A DNA stretch of 64,000 nucleotides from Anisus vortex (GCA_949126835.1 OX421507.1:7716121-7780120), one strand, 5' to 3'. Counted from the stretch's first letter, positions 35,274 through 49,000 are shown. Program-made: numbers and translations. Notes: a model not told the origin generated them from the letters alone.

Positions 35274-35705
35274 AACTAAAGTCAGGTACCCATCAGAGCT
35301 GGGTAGACCCAGAGACACCCTCCAGACCCCGGGAGAAACAAAAACAACTAAAGTCAGGTACCCATCAGAGCTGGGTAGACCCAGAAACACCCTCCAGACC
35401 CCGGGGGAAACAACAACAACTAAAGTCAGGTACCCATTAGAGCTGGGTAGACCCAGGGACACCCTCCAGACCCGGGGAAACAACAACTAAAGTCAGGTAC
35501 CCATCAGAGCTGGGTAGACCCAGAGACACCCTCCAGACCCCGGGGGAAACAACAACAACTAAAGTCAGGTACCCATCAGAGCTGGGTAGACCCAGGGACA
35601 CCCTCCTGACCCCGGGGGAAACAAATATTGGCCATCGCCATGATTCGTCCTTGGTACGCCAGCCAAAACTCGCTGCCGCTCGTCCACCATGCCCAGTAGC
35701 CCATA
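35274..35705 (-). repeat. SINE family A with its middle amplified five times
   Basis: Minus-strand SINE-A. Five tandem units start at 35274, 35346, 35418, 35485 and 35557 (72-bp spacing, one of 67). Each holds GTCAGGTACCCATCAGAGCT, GGGTAGACCCAGAGACACCC and TCCAGACCCCGGG, which is the reverse of the SINE-A body (compare 17281-17340). The tRNA-like head follows once, at 35640-35700 (TACGCCAGCCAAAACTCGCT, GCCGCTCGTCCACC). Confidence 0.85.
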
Positions 35706-36389
35706 TGGTGCAATACTGCAAAGGGTCATTCTATGACCAAAATGTTATCAAATAATTTTCAATTTGTTATAAGTAGGAGCTTAACGTTTCCAATATAAAA
35801 TGTAAAAGTATGAAAAGTGTAAAGTTTTTGTGTCTCTTTTTTTTTTTTTCAATTACTTGCATGTGTGTGTAAGATTCTTTTTAATTCTTTTTAGTGCTAA
35901 GGGCGTCCTTAGGTCTAAATCTGACCAGTTGCACAACCTAATTATTATTATAGTGTTGGAATTAAATGTATAATATGTTTCTTTAAGTTATACTGCTTAG
36001 TCATCTAGGTCTTTCTGACCAATTACATATCCTGCACAATATCATTTAATTCTTTTTACCTTTTTTTTCTGTACTACATTGCATGACAAAGCAACAAAAA
36101 AAAAACAACAACATTATATTCATTTTCAGCTTTCTTGTATTATCAAATGTAACAATATGAATCATACTAAATGCATTTAGAATTCCACAGAAACAAAATG
36201 TGTTTCTCTGAAAAGGTAGAGTTTTCAGCCAGCTATTAATTTTGATTCCGTTTAAAAGGTGTCTGTAAATCTACATTTTACGGACTAAGCAGTTTTTTTG
36301 TTGTTTTTTTTGGGAAAGATAGATGGAGGTATCCGGGAGTATTTTCTAAAACCAGATCCGAAAAAGTTTTATAATGTACGTCATGCACA
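35706..36389. other. Unassigned AT-rich sequence
   Basis: No gene or element recognised. Confidence 0.45.
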
Positions 36390-36942
36390 TCCAAATGACT
36401 TCATCCTTAAAAAAAAACGTTCATATATATATTTAGTAGTATATCCTTATGGAGTTTAGAGAAAACTTGCGATGCATAGATATAACAAGTTGAGGGGACT
36501 GGATCTTGGATCTTGGATCTTCTAAGAAATTCCTCACAAACTTTACAGAATCAACATTCAACAATATATAAATTATTTTACCTGTCAACTGAAAAGTATG
36601 TACATTAATACATTATTAATACATTAATACATTATTAATACATTAATACATTATTGGCATTTATTGGCATTTGAGACTTGAGAAAACGCGTGCAGAAAGC
36701 GATATCGCAAACGTAAAAGATAAGAGACAATAAAGTCACGTGTCTTTAAATTAACCAATGGGAGTCTGCTTAGACACAAACATCGTACATTATATGTATG
36801 GATTTTTATACTATTGGCTTGTTTGTTTGTATCGACATAACATTTGCTATACAATTTATTCTACTGTTTCTACTTTTGTCAGCAGTAACCTTAAAAAACC
36901 CGACAAGCGCTTCAAAAAATAAAAAGATTCTTCTGTTCAGCC
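36390..36942 (+). promoter_or_regulatory. Upstream region and 5' UTR of the membrane-protein gene
   Basis: No other gene is visible here. A CACGTG E-box lies at 36737-36742 and a CCAAT box at 36755-36759, about 185-205 bp before the start codon. No TATA box at a convincing spacing. A perfect CRE (TGACGTCA, 36956-36963) sits just inside exon 1. Short ACATTATTAAT repeats lie at 36600-36655. Assignment as a promoter is positional inference; a non-coding first exon farther upstream cannot be excluded. Confidence 0.35.
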
Positions 36943-37006
36943 ATGTTGTTTACGGTGACGTCAGCAGCCTTGGTTATATTACAACTTTCCATTCTCGAAT
37001 CTCAAG
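36943..37006 (+). CDS. Coding exon 1: start codon and signal peptide
   Basis: The ATG at 36943 has G at -3 and is the first Met after an in-frame stop at 36892. It opens MLFTVTSAALVILQLSILESQ, a short n-region, hydrophobic core of about 14 residues and a small polar c-region, as in secretory signal peptides. The exon ends at 37006 before GTAGGA with one leftover base (phase 1), exactly what exon 2 needs to make Gly22. The next exon is 8.3 kb away, so the link rests on phase, the AG/GT signals and the biological need for a signal peptide. An RNA-seq junction read would settle it. Confidence 0.65.
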
Positions 37007-40000
37007 GTAGGAATTGACAAAAAATATAAAAAAACAACTTTCTCAAAAATTCAAAACCTCGAAATTTGTAAATCTTTGATTCTATCTCATTATTTCCCTA
37101 TTTCTCTTTATTCCTCTCTTTCTCTAAACTCAAATTTTGTCAATCTTTGGTTTGTCATTTTTTTTTTTCTCTTTTAATTTATTTGTGCAATTTTCCTTTT
37201 TTTTATCTTTCAATTTGCATGCTTATCTTTCTAATATTTTTTTTCTTTCCTTCTCTTATGTATTTATTAAAATTATCTTTTTTTTTTTTTTACATTTTCA
37301 TTCTTTCATTTTTTATTTTATTAATTTTTCCTTAATATCCGTCTTCGATCTTTTCTTACTTTCATTCTTTAGAAAGTTCCTTTTTTTCCTTCCACACGTT
37401 TCTTTATTTCACTTTTTTCTTCCTTATTTTGTTTATTTTAGAGCAGTCTTTAACGTTTCTTTTTTTATTTTCATTGTATAAAAATATTATTTACGATATA
37501 ATCCTTTTCTTTTACAATTTACTTTGTTGGTTTTAAACATACGATGATTTTGGAGTGCATTTCAGCGAAAGGGTTTTTTTGTTTACAATCTAGCTAGCTT
37601 TAAATTTTCAATAACTAAGACACTCGAAGACATTAGGCACGTAGACACTTGCAGACACTCGAAGACACTAGGCACGTAGACACTTGCAGACACTCGAAGA
37701 CACTAGGCACGTAGACACTTGCAGACACTCTATGACATTAGGCACGTAGACACTTGCAGACACTCGATGACATTAGGTACGTAGACACTTGCAGACACTC
37801 GAAGACATTAGGCACGTAGACACTTGCAGACACTCGAAGACATTAGGCACGTAGACACTTGCAGACACTCGAAGACATTAGGCACGTAGACACTCGAAGA
37901 CATTAGGCACGTAGACACTTGCAGACACTCGAAGACATTAGGCACGTAGACACTTGCAGACACTCGAAGACATTAGGCACGTAGACACTTGCAGACACTC
38001 GAAGACATTAGGCACGTTGACACTTGCAGACACTCGAAGACATTAGGCACGTAGACGCTTGCAGACACTCGAAAACACTAGGCACGTAGACACTTGCAGA
38101 CACTCTATGACATTAGGCACGTAGACACTTGCAGACACTCGATGACATTAGGTACGTAGACACTTGCAGACACTCGAAGACATTAGGCACGTAGACACTT
38201 GCAGACACTCGAAGACATTAGGCACGTAGACACTTGCAGACACTCGAAGACATTAGGCACGTAGACACTCGAAGACATTAGGCACGTAGACACTTGCAGA
38301 CACTCGAAGACATTAGGCACGTAGACACTTGCACACACTCGAAGACATTAGGCACGTAGACACTTGCAGACACTCGAAGACATTAGGCACGTAGACACTT
38401 GCAGACACTCGAAGACATTAGGCACGTAGACGCTTGCAGACACTCGAAGACATTAGGCACGTAGACGCTTGCAGACACTCGAAGACATTAGGCACGTAGA
38501 CACTTGCAGACACTCGAAGACATTAGGCACGTAGACACTTGCAGACACTCGAAGACATTAGGCACGTAGACACTTGCAGACACTCGAAGACATTAGGCAC
38601 GTAGACACTTGCAGACACTCGAAGACATTAGGCACGTAGACACTTGCAGACACTCGATGACATTAGGTACGTAGACACTGGTAGAAACTCGTAGACACTT
38701 GCAGACACTCGAAGACATTAGGCACGTAGACACTTGCAGACACTCGAAGACATTAGATACGTAGACACTTGCAGACACTCGAAGATATTAGATACGTAGA
38801 CACTTGCAGACACTCGAAGATATTAGATACGTAGACACTTGCAGACACTCGAAGACATTAGATACGTAGACACTTGCAGACACTCGAAGATATTAGATAC
38901 GTAGACACTTGCAGACACTCGAAGACATTAGATACGTAGACACTTGCAGACACTCGAAGATATTAGATACGTAGACACTTGCAGACACTCGAAGACATTA
39001 GGCACGTAGACACTTGCAGACACTCGAAGACATTAAGCACGTAGACACTTGCAGACACTCGAAGACGTTAGGCACGTAGACACTTGCAGACACTCGAAGA
39101 CATTAGATACGTAGACACTTGCAGACACTCGAAGACATTAGGCACGTAGACACTTGCAGACACTCGATGACATTAGGTCAGGGGTCGGCAACCTTTTGAA
39201 GCAGAAGAGCCAAAAGTTACCATTTACACAATTTCCCAGTTTTTAAAGAGCCACTAACTTTTTTTTTCAATATTATCGTATTTGATTAGGAGTAGGATTA
39301 GCCTACCTAAAGGGCCTACAAAATTGATTTTTTATTTCAAATAAATAGCTTTAAAAATGAAATAATAGGGGCCTCTTTATTCATATAAAACATACAAATG
39401 TTTCGCACAAAATATAGGAAAGTATTTTTGCTAGCTCTTCTAGAATAATAAAATTAGTAATCAAATAGTAGGCCTATAACTATAATTATTGAATAATAGA
39501 TAGTTACAATAGTTACATCAATGGGAGCATTGGCCTTGAATGCCGTTTGAAAGTTTGGGTAAATCTGGCTCTTAACTTATTGTTTTCAGTTTCAAGCCTC
39601 TAGATTTGTATTTGTTAGTTGGCTTCTTACTTTACTTTTCATTATATTCATGCAAGAGAAAGCTTGCTGGAACGAATATGTTGACTCGAAGATCGTCAGC
39701 ACTCCAAATGCCAACTTCTTCACCTCACTGTAGCATTCTGGAAGACTATTCCATGCGTCAAATATGAGTTCCTCAACTCGCGGCATTTCTTTTAGAGTTT
39801 AGAACTGTCCAGTTGTGCAGCGTGACGTACATGCTTTTCCGGACCTCCAACTCACAACTTTGCTCCGAAGACGATTGAACACTACCGCCCGCTGGGTTGC
39901 TGGCTGGGTGATATATATAGTAGTCTAAGTAGTGACTAGCGGCTGTCAGCTTCAGCTGTCTGTCTACCCTACCCTCCCAGCCTATTCACGTATACTATGG

Positions 40001-43000
40001 TGTGCCACAGGGGTCTGTCCTTAGCCCATTTCTTTTCACCCTTTACACCCAAACCACTCTCCTTTGTCATCGAACGCCACAACCTAAAATATCATTCTTT
40101 CGCCGATGACACCCAGCACTATAACAGTGAAGAGCCTGAAGACTTTGAAGGGCTCCTTGCTTCCATCTCAATCTGTTTCCTGGACATCCAGAACTGGATG
40201 AAGGAAAACAAGTTAAAGTTGAACAGTGAGAAGACTGAAGCTCTTATCGTCGATACGAGACGGAGGGTCGTGTCCCTCACTGCGTCCGATCTTCAGCTGG
40301 CCGACGCAACATTACCTTTCTACCCTACTGTCAAGAGCCTTGGTGTCCATGTGAACTCTACGGTGTCCATGCAGTCCCACATCTCCTTCCTCACCAAAAT
40401 CTGCTTCTACCATCTGCGTCGTATTGCCGCCATCCGTCGCTATCTCACTAAGGAAGCTCGTGTTAAGCTTGTCATCTCTCTCCTCTTTTGCCGCTTGGAT
40501 TATTGCAACTCGCTCTTGGCTGGCCGCTTGGCCTCCCCCCTTCAGGGCCTTCAACGTATCCAGAACTGTGCTGCCCGAAGAAGAAGTCGACTCATATCAC
40601 TCCTATGCTCCGATCTCTGCACTGGCTACCGCTTGGCTTCTGATGCACTAACTCTTCAGATCCCTCGTGCGAGGCTAGTGTCCGCTGGCCAACGAGCATT
40701 CTCCTATGGGGCCCTTTGGCCTGGAATGCCTTCCCTCTACAGCTTCGCCAGAGCTCTAGCTTCAACACCTTAAGGAGTCGGCTGAAGACTCACCTATTCA
40801 AGTAGCAGGGTATTCACTTGTATATGTATACATTTTCGTCTTTTATTCGTTGTCTGTACTCTGTCTGTAACTGTGGACGGCGCATTTAACTGTTCCCAAC
40901 GGGATATACAAGTATTATTATTTGGCTATTATTATTAGGCCTACTCAACCTATTATCACTGTTCTCTGTTGAGTGATTTTATCATGTTTTTCAGTATATA
41001 GGCTAGCCTATATATATATTTGCAGTATAATATTTTTATGAGTTTTAAAAAAAAATAAATATAATTATTAATATTTCCGTATCGAACTGGAGAGCCGCAT
41101 CTTGACATCGAAAGAGCCGCATGCGGCTCGCGAGCCGCAGGTTGCCGACCCCTGCATTAGGTACGTAGACACTGGTAGAAACTCGTTGACACTTGCAGAC
41201 ACTCATAGACACTTGAATAAATTAGTATACTTTCGTAGATTTCCGAAAGGACCAGTTTATGTTATTCTAAGTCACAATATGCGTATGTGTTTGTGCGTGT
41301 GTGCGTGAATGTATGTCCGTGTGCTCTAGTCAGAGTCTAAGATCTATTGTAATTAAATCCAGTGTATATTTATCATGCATACGTATATGATCCTATTATA
41401 GACGGCTCAACTTATAAAAAAACGAAGTACGTAACAACCTAACCTAGTAAACGGACAGCTTTTCTTTTTGCTTTGTGTGACGTGTGTGTGTGTGTGAGGT
41501 GTGTGTGTGAGGTGTGTGTGTGAGGTGTGTGTGTGTGAGGTGTGTGTGTGTGGAGAGAGACAGAGAGAGAGAGAGACAGAGAGAGAGACAGAGCAAGAGA
41601 TAGGAGATCAAAAGCCAGTAAACAGAGACAAGGTGTTGTCGGACATGTCCACCTCCTCGCACAACCTTACACAGACAGTACATGTGCTAAAGCAGGGGTC
41701 AGCAACCTATGGCCCGCGTGCCAAACTTGGCACGCAATGCGAGTTTCAATGGCACGCGATAGACCTCCAAGCGGTGATTTTTATTGGTGAAAAAGCAACA
41801 ACATTTTTCGGTTCTGAATGAGGAAAACTGACTGTTTAAGCCGATGTTTCTGAAAGATATAGCAACACATTTAGTGGGTTGAACTTTCATTTACAAGAAC
41901 CACTGGAATGGATTTGCAATGAAACTGGAAAATATCTAGAAGGAAGCTGCCTAGGAAAGCCATCTGCTACTCTCAACTACTAGGATTTCGCTTTTCTACT
42001 TTCAGCTTTTGGTTCGACTTACACTTGTGAACCAAATTTATCGTACATAAGAGATGTGATTTAAGCATACAAAGAGATCACCTACACTTGGCCACTCAGA
42101 AGTGACTAAATATTTCTCTGACATTATACAATTAGCGAAGAGCATTCAAGGCAAAGCGCTCATTAATTAATACAGACTTTTTGCATTTGATTTTTTTTTT
42201 ATGCTCATCATTATCATCAATCCCTTGACCGCCGTGGTCGTTGTGGGGGGGGGGGGGAGCGAATGGACACCAGCAGTCAACCATCTCCACTTTTGCCTAT
42301 CTTGAGCGGTTGTCAATAGTTGAGTCAACCTGCATCGCTGTCCAATTTTTTATGTTGTCGAACCAGCATTTCCGCTAAAGGTCTCTCCGACCTCCACCTT
42401 CTGCAGTGCCTTGGAGGAATGTTTTTAGCAGGTTATCATGCCGCAACACATGACAGAAGTATAAATGTATAAAATGAGGTGGCGAGCCAGGCCAGAGCCG
42501 TCCATGGGCAGTAGCGCCACAGATGAAGATATTATGTAATTTCTGTAATTATTAATGTTTAAAATATAAACTCCTTAAACGGACAAAAATTAATGCACGA
42601 AATGTTTATTCACAACTGTTTAACGTAAATTATTTTTATCCTCTAATAATTAAATCTTGTAATGAATACCATAATGTCGCATTTATATAAAGAAATAAAA
42701 ATTATTAACTAATATTTGCTATATTACAAAGCATAACTTGTTTGACATCAATATTGAATTAAATGTGGAAACGTATTTTTAATTCAAGGGATATAACAAA
42801 CCCGTTTTATTTGAGCTAATATTTGTAATATATATATTTTTTTTTTACAAAAGAAAATATATATATATATGGGTTACAATTTATAACTTAGAAATGATCA
42901 AACTGTAAAAAGTAATTGAAAAATTAATAAATATATTTTTTTACTAAAGAATTTCTATGTATATTTTCAAACCTTACCTTAACTACCCAGTTTCTATGAT

Positions 43001-46000
43001 TACTACGTATCTTTTACGCTCAACGATAATGACAGTATCCATGAATAACTTTTATAAATTTAAAGGACATCTCTAAATTGCGATCAATTATAACTGTAAC
43101 TATATTCTAACAATTATTTAAAAGATGGTCTTAGATCCTTATCTTGACTCTTAACTAACAAATGATAATGTTTAGACTATAAATGTGGAAATTTAGTAAT
43201 ATTTAATATTGTATTTGATATAAATGCAAACAAAAAGGATGATAATAACAAAAACGTAAATTTTGTATTTAATATAAAGTGCTTTAAAGATATATCTGAT
43301 CTATAAATCTCCTATGGTTTTGGCATTGGTCTTGCTATGGAGTTAAATTAATTGTCCTGTTAAAAAAAAGTATAATAGAGCAGGTTGACTTTCAGGCACG
43401 CTGAATGATTTAGACACCCTAGCTTGGCACGCTGTTAGCTATAGGTTGCCGACCCCTGCTCTAAAGAACTGCACGTCTAAAGTAGGTCACTCAGATTTTT
43501 TTTTTAGACTGTCCACATAGCTTCTTGGAGCCATTAAAAACTGTAGGAAAAAAAAACAATAACGTTAAGAGAATTAGTTTATTAAATAGCATTTGTTTAA
43601 CACATGTAGGGCCTACAACCAGGATGCGTTGATGTTAGAGGATGGTGATTCAGTCATGTAGTTTGCGGTGAATGGGTCAGTCACTCTACCTCTGATACCA
43701 GGTCAGCAGGTAGAGACATTGTCATGATTCCATGCAACTAGATATATCGTATATGTCTTGAAAACAACACAAAATCAGACGAGCCTTCTGGCCCTTTAGT
43801 CCAGGGCCCTAATGGGCCCTAATGATGTAAAGGGGTGGACCAAGGGGGCTGGACAAGATCCTGTCCGAGACTAGCCACTCCGAGGCACGCCTATAAGCCG
43901 TGTCGTGTAACAAGGAATATCATGCTTTCCACAGTCACGTACACTACGCTGCTTCTCCCTAACTGCTTATTTCCCCGCCGATCATTAACGGGGTGGCTCT
44001 CGCTCACTATAGGCCTGGGCATCCAAGGCACACCGGGCTTGGTGAGACGGGCTGTTGCGCACATAGCCTTCCTCTCCACTGAGTCTCAGGGGGAAGGGGG
44101 GGGGGCCCTCTGCAGTGCAATGAAATCTCGGACGCGCAAAAGGGGCTGTCTACCATGCGTAAGCTCACCGGTGTACTCATAATGTGAGCTTATCGGTGGT
44201 TTTCACACTTCACTAGCTTTAAGGTCCATGTGTCATTTTCACTTTATGCTTGGAAGATGACATCATAGAAATGTATTAATTTAATCCTAGAACAGGGGTC
44301 ACCACGCTTTTTGGACTTTAAGGCCATATTTATGGGTCAAGACGGTACAACTGACCCGAAGAAACAATGTTTCCAGGGACGTTTGTTTTATTTTTGAAAA
44401 CAACAATCATTCGAATACATTGGTAAAAATGTCTTGAAAAACACAACAACCGCAAACAAAGAAAACCCTTACAATAAAGAAAGAAGCAACACATAATGCC
44501 GAATTCCATCAAGATGTTGTCTTATCCCATAATTTACAAACAATAATAATAAATAAATAGCAATAACAAAGTACCATCACTGCAAATTGTGCGTTCACCA
44601 CAGCTTACGGTCGGTTTAATATGCAGCTTTTAACTGACAACTTTAGCCCAAATGAATGCGCTAAAAAAGAAAACCATAAAAACGAAGTTTTCATTATACT
44701 CCCTTTATTTGCAAACTAAGTTTACCATCATGTAATTAAATAATTGATTGACTACTGCAAATGAAACGTACAGAAAAAATATCTGTGTCGCAAATCTCAA
44801 AAATATCTCTTTACTCCGTATGAATTGTTCTAAAAATAATCGTAGCGCATAATTTTTTTTTTCTAGCTTTGCGCCGAAAAAGTATAAAAAGTTTCACAGG
44901 CATTTTTAACGCGAAATCAAAATATTTCTTATACTTTCCTTTTAAGAAATGAATATTGTCATAAGTGTAGTATTATTAAGTTGTTTTAACTGAAAATTTG
45001 ATAGGATGTATTGTTAGGCGCCACAAATTTGCTGTCCAAATTTCAGCTCGATCGGACCACGGGAAGTGGTCGAAAAATCGAAGCCAATTTTTGCACCATT
45101 GACGATTGCAGACGTTGCAACTTAAAAAAAAGGGAGTAAAAAAAAAAGAGATGATTACTGTAATTTTAAACTCTCTCACATTAACTATTAGTTAAAGAAA
45201 AAGAAGCAGGTCATAAAAGATGTTAACAATTAATTGTACGACTTTTAATCTTCAATTAATGAAATCGATTTACTTATGGTCACTTTTTGTTTTTTTTAAT
45301 TTTCTTCCTCCAGGTCAGCAATTTCCGGTGCACATCGGCGCCGAAGGTCATATAGTTCAAGGTCGCATCTCCGCCGACGCGCCACCCGGAACGTTAATCC
45401 CGTCCAACGTGATCGTGGAGGGAGACAATGACGCAGACACCAGGATACACCTGAGGGTGGAGATAAGGGACAGCACCTACACGGTGAGACGTCTGCACAC
45501 GTGTTGTGTTTGTGTGTGCGTGTGTTTTTGTTATTGTTCTCTTGTCATACATCTTATCGACGAGGAAAAGACGTGGAAACCACGTTTTTTTCCTCCGTTG
45601 ATACGACGTGATGTGCCTGATTGGGAGAAAGTTTCCAGAACACTGTCAAAAGACTTTTCAAAGAACAACACCATGCCTTTTTTGTTTATAATGAAAAATT
45701 CCTTCAATTAAATATCAAATTATTTACTTCTTGATTTTTTATCATATCAATTCCCAGAGACCCCACGTGTACCATCCGGACATCAAAATCAATACCAGCG
45801 ACCCGGCGAACCCTCAGTTCCAGCACCCGGTGATAGAGTTCGTCAACGGCACTTTGCCGTACGGCATGGAGTTCGTGGTCATCCACAGCAAGGCTTTCTA
45901 CGTCAACGAGGACCGGTACATCTGCGTCAACGACCTGTCTAATTTAGGGGGAGAGAACCGCATACACTTCGATGTAAGTCGAGATAGAACATTGTTAGGA

Positions 46001-49000
46001 GAACACGTTTTGTTGGAACCATAAATTCATCTTTGAAAACATTGAGCCGTAGTCAAACACAACTACCCACACGCTTATCTAACTATTCTATCTATCCTAT
46101 CTATTCTATCTATTCTATCTATTTTATCTATTCTATCTATTCTATCTATTCTATCTATCCTATCTATCCTATATATTCTATCTATTCTATCTATTCTATC
46201 TATCCTATCTATCCTATCTATTCTATCTATTCTATCTATTCTATCTATCCTATCTATTCTATCTATTCTATCTATCCTATCTATCCTATCTATCCTATCT
46301 ATTCTATCTATTCTATCTATTCTATCTATTCTATCTATCCTATCTATTCTATCTATTCTATCTATTCTATCTATCCTATCTATTCTATCTATTCTATCTA
46401 TCCTATCTATCCTATCTATCCTATCTATTCTATCTATTCTATCTATTCTATCTATTCTATCTGTCCTATCTGTCCTATCTGTTCTATCTGTTCTATCTGT
46501 TCTCTCTGTTCTATCTGTTCTATCTATTCTATCTATTCTATCTATTCTATCTATTCTATCTATTCTCTCTGTTCTATCTGTTCTATCTATTCTATCTATT
46601 CTATCTATTCTATCTATCCTATCTGTCCTATCTGTCCTATCTGTTCTTTCTGTTCTATCTATTCTATCTATTCTATCTATTCTATCTATTCTATCTATTC
46701 TATCTATTCTATCTATTTTATCTATTCTATCTATTCTATCTATACTATCTATTCTATCTATTCTATATATCCTATCTATTCTATCTATTCCATCTATTCC
46801 ATCTATTCCATCTATTCCATCTATTCCATCTATTCCATCTATTCTATCTATTCTATCTATTCTATCTATTCTATCTATTCTATCTATTCTATCTTTTCTA
46901 TCTATTCTATCAAAGATAATAATAATATGCTACGAAACTATACATAAAGATCCATTATACGCTTGACCCTAAAAGAGCACCAGGTTTGCTTGCATATGTT
47001 GATTTCCAGTAGACTATGCTTTTGTTGTATTTATACGTATGAATGAATTTTTTTCCCAGCAGGTTAATCAGACGACATGGATTCACTTTGAAGTAAGGCG
47101 GGAAAACCACAAAACAAATTATTTAAAAAAAAAAAACGCAACACAAAACCAAAATTAGTCCAGTAAAATTTTTTTTTCGTTATTTTTTTTTTAGCAGACC
47201 ATAGTGCGCGCGCAACGCTGCTCGCTTTTGCAGATCACGTGATCACACCAGAGCACAGCTTTCTTTATTTTTGTTTTACTTTTTATTTTATACTTTAAGA
47301 AAAAAAAAGTTAAAATTAGTTTAAGGCCTGTGCTTAAAAAGAGAGCAAGCTACTAACACCTTACTAACCTGTATGTTTGTATTTGTATTTCTAATGGAGG
47401 TCAGAAACTACTTGTTTACAGAGGAAAAAACATAATGTAAAAATCATAATGTTTGTAGTTTGTATTTCAAGGAAGAGAGCTAGTCCATGCACTTTTAGTG
47501 GCCAGACTTTAGGTTAGTGACCAGACTTTAGATTAGTGGTCACACTTTATATTAGTGGCCAGACTTTAGTGGCCAGACTTTAGGGGCCAGACTTTAGTGG
47601 CCATACTTTAGTGGCCAGACTTTAGTGGCCAAACTTTAGTGGCCAGCTTTAGTGGCCAGACTTTAGTGGCCAGACTTTAGTGGCCAGACATTAGTGGCTT
47701 GACTTTAGTGGCCAACTTTAGTGGCCAAACATTAGTGGCCAGACTTTAGTGGCCTGACTTTCTTTCTGTAAGTGTAAAGTAAATACCGCGCCCAAAGGAC
47801 GTCTCACCACCCTACCCATTACTACCGGGGTACAGGAAAATAACTGCGCGCCACAGGAATATTTTCATAGTAGGAATTGACGATGGTCCATAATAAGGTT
47901 AAAATACTTTCATGAATTGTGCACCTGAAGCTGAATCTACAAAAAAAAAAAGTGTCCCCCACAGTGTTTTTTCTAATCTAATCCCAGAATTTGTACTCTT
48001 AATAAGTAACACCATTTGTATGTGTGTGTGTGGGGGGGGGGGGGTATTCTTATACTATTTAGGGTTTTTAAGGACCTTAATCCAGCCCTGCTAACCAATT
48101 TCATTGAAGTGGATGCCCTTGTTTACTTGTTTATATTCTGTTTACTCGTTTTGTTTTAACTTTACTTTGATAAAAAAAAAATTTATTCATCAAGACTTGC
48201 TCAAAAAAGTGTATTCCGATAGAGAAATAGACGCTAGTAAAGAAAAATATATAATATTTAAAACTGGTTTAAATTCAAACAGGTTATTTTTATAACTGAC
48301 CCAGTCAGAAATATATTATCATCTGGAAATAACACTTATATCCGTAATAGTAAATTTTATTTAGAAAAGTGCTGAATTAAAAGTTAACAATGCACATTCA
48401 TACAACTAAATTTAACATTCTTTAACTTCTCTCTTTTCACCTTCAAAGGAATTGTGGTTAAGTAGTTGCTATTTTTAGAAGTGGTAGACGACTTGAGGTA
48501 ATGTGTTATCTCTTTATCCCTGGTCTAGCTTTCCCGCTACTAAATAAGCCGCCCCAAAAAAATAAAAATAAATCCTTACCTGTCATCTTTAATTCCGCTG
48601 TAGTTCTGACTTATTAACCTTTTTAAAAAAAACATTAGCAAGGATGGGGGCGGGGGCTAGTTTTGTGTTTGTGACAATTCCCTCATACTCGTGTCACAGA
48701 CATTTTATGGACAATGCGCCTCAATTTATTTGGATACTTATTATTACTTGTGGGGAAAATTGTAACGTCCTTCTCGCGTTAACAAAAAGATGACCTTGTG
48801 TCCTTCTACGGCAGGGGTCAGCAAACGTTCGCAGACTAGGTAGTTTTAGTTTGGTCAACCCAAAGATTGATGCTTGCTTCAAAATATCCAACCTATTTCA
48901 ACACATCATCTTCAGACTATGGACTGGTCGCAACAGACGGGCTGCTGTCTATCATCTTCTTTATCAACTCCTTTATCGACGTTTGTCAAATACTCTACCT

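Larger units (their letters stand above)
39179..41154. mobile_element. 1,976-bp hAT element with perfect 8-bp duplication
   Basis: Ends CAGGGGTCGGCAACCTTTTG and CGCAGGTTGCCGACCCCTG, flanked by identical CATTAGGT at 39171-39178 and 41155-41162. Sub-terminal motifs (AAGAGCCAAAAG, AAAGAGCCGCATGCGGCTCG) differ from the GGCACGC family, so this is a second hAT sub-family. It keeps a transposase C-terminal remnant on the minus strand (39592-39786) and a nested LINE (about 39970-40935). Confidence 0.92.

Noticed and set aside
36798..37010. 70-codon hydrophobic frame overlapping exon 1
   Set aside because: A different frame from the signal-peptide exon; it runs through the donor site and does not continue in phase into exon 2.
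37137..37481. 114-codon Phe-rich frame
   Set aside because: T-rich low-complexity tract in intron 1.
39997..40773. 258-codon frame considered as a host gene
   Set aside because: Contains RT motifs (FADDTQ, LGVHV, DYCNSLL) with frameshifts at both ends; it is a LINE remnant inside a hAT element.
45220..45711. 163-codon frame as an intact single-exon gene
   Set aside because: Its first and last thirds are intronic; coding character and splice sites limit the exon to 45314-45483.
46033..46947. 304-codon frame of Ser-Ile-Tyr/Pro-Ile-Tyr
   Set aside because: Translation of the 10-bp array in intron 3; not a protein gene.
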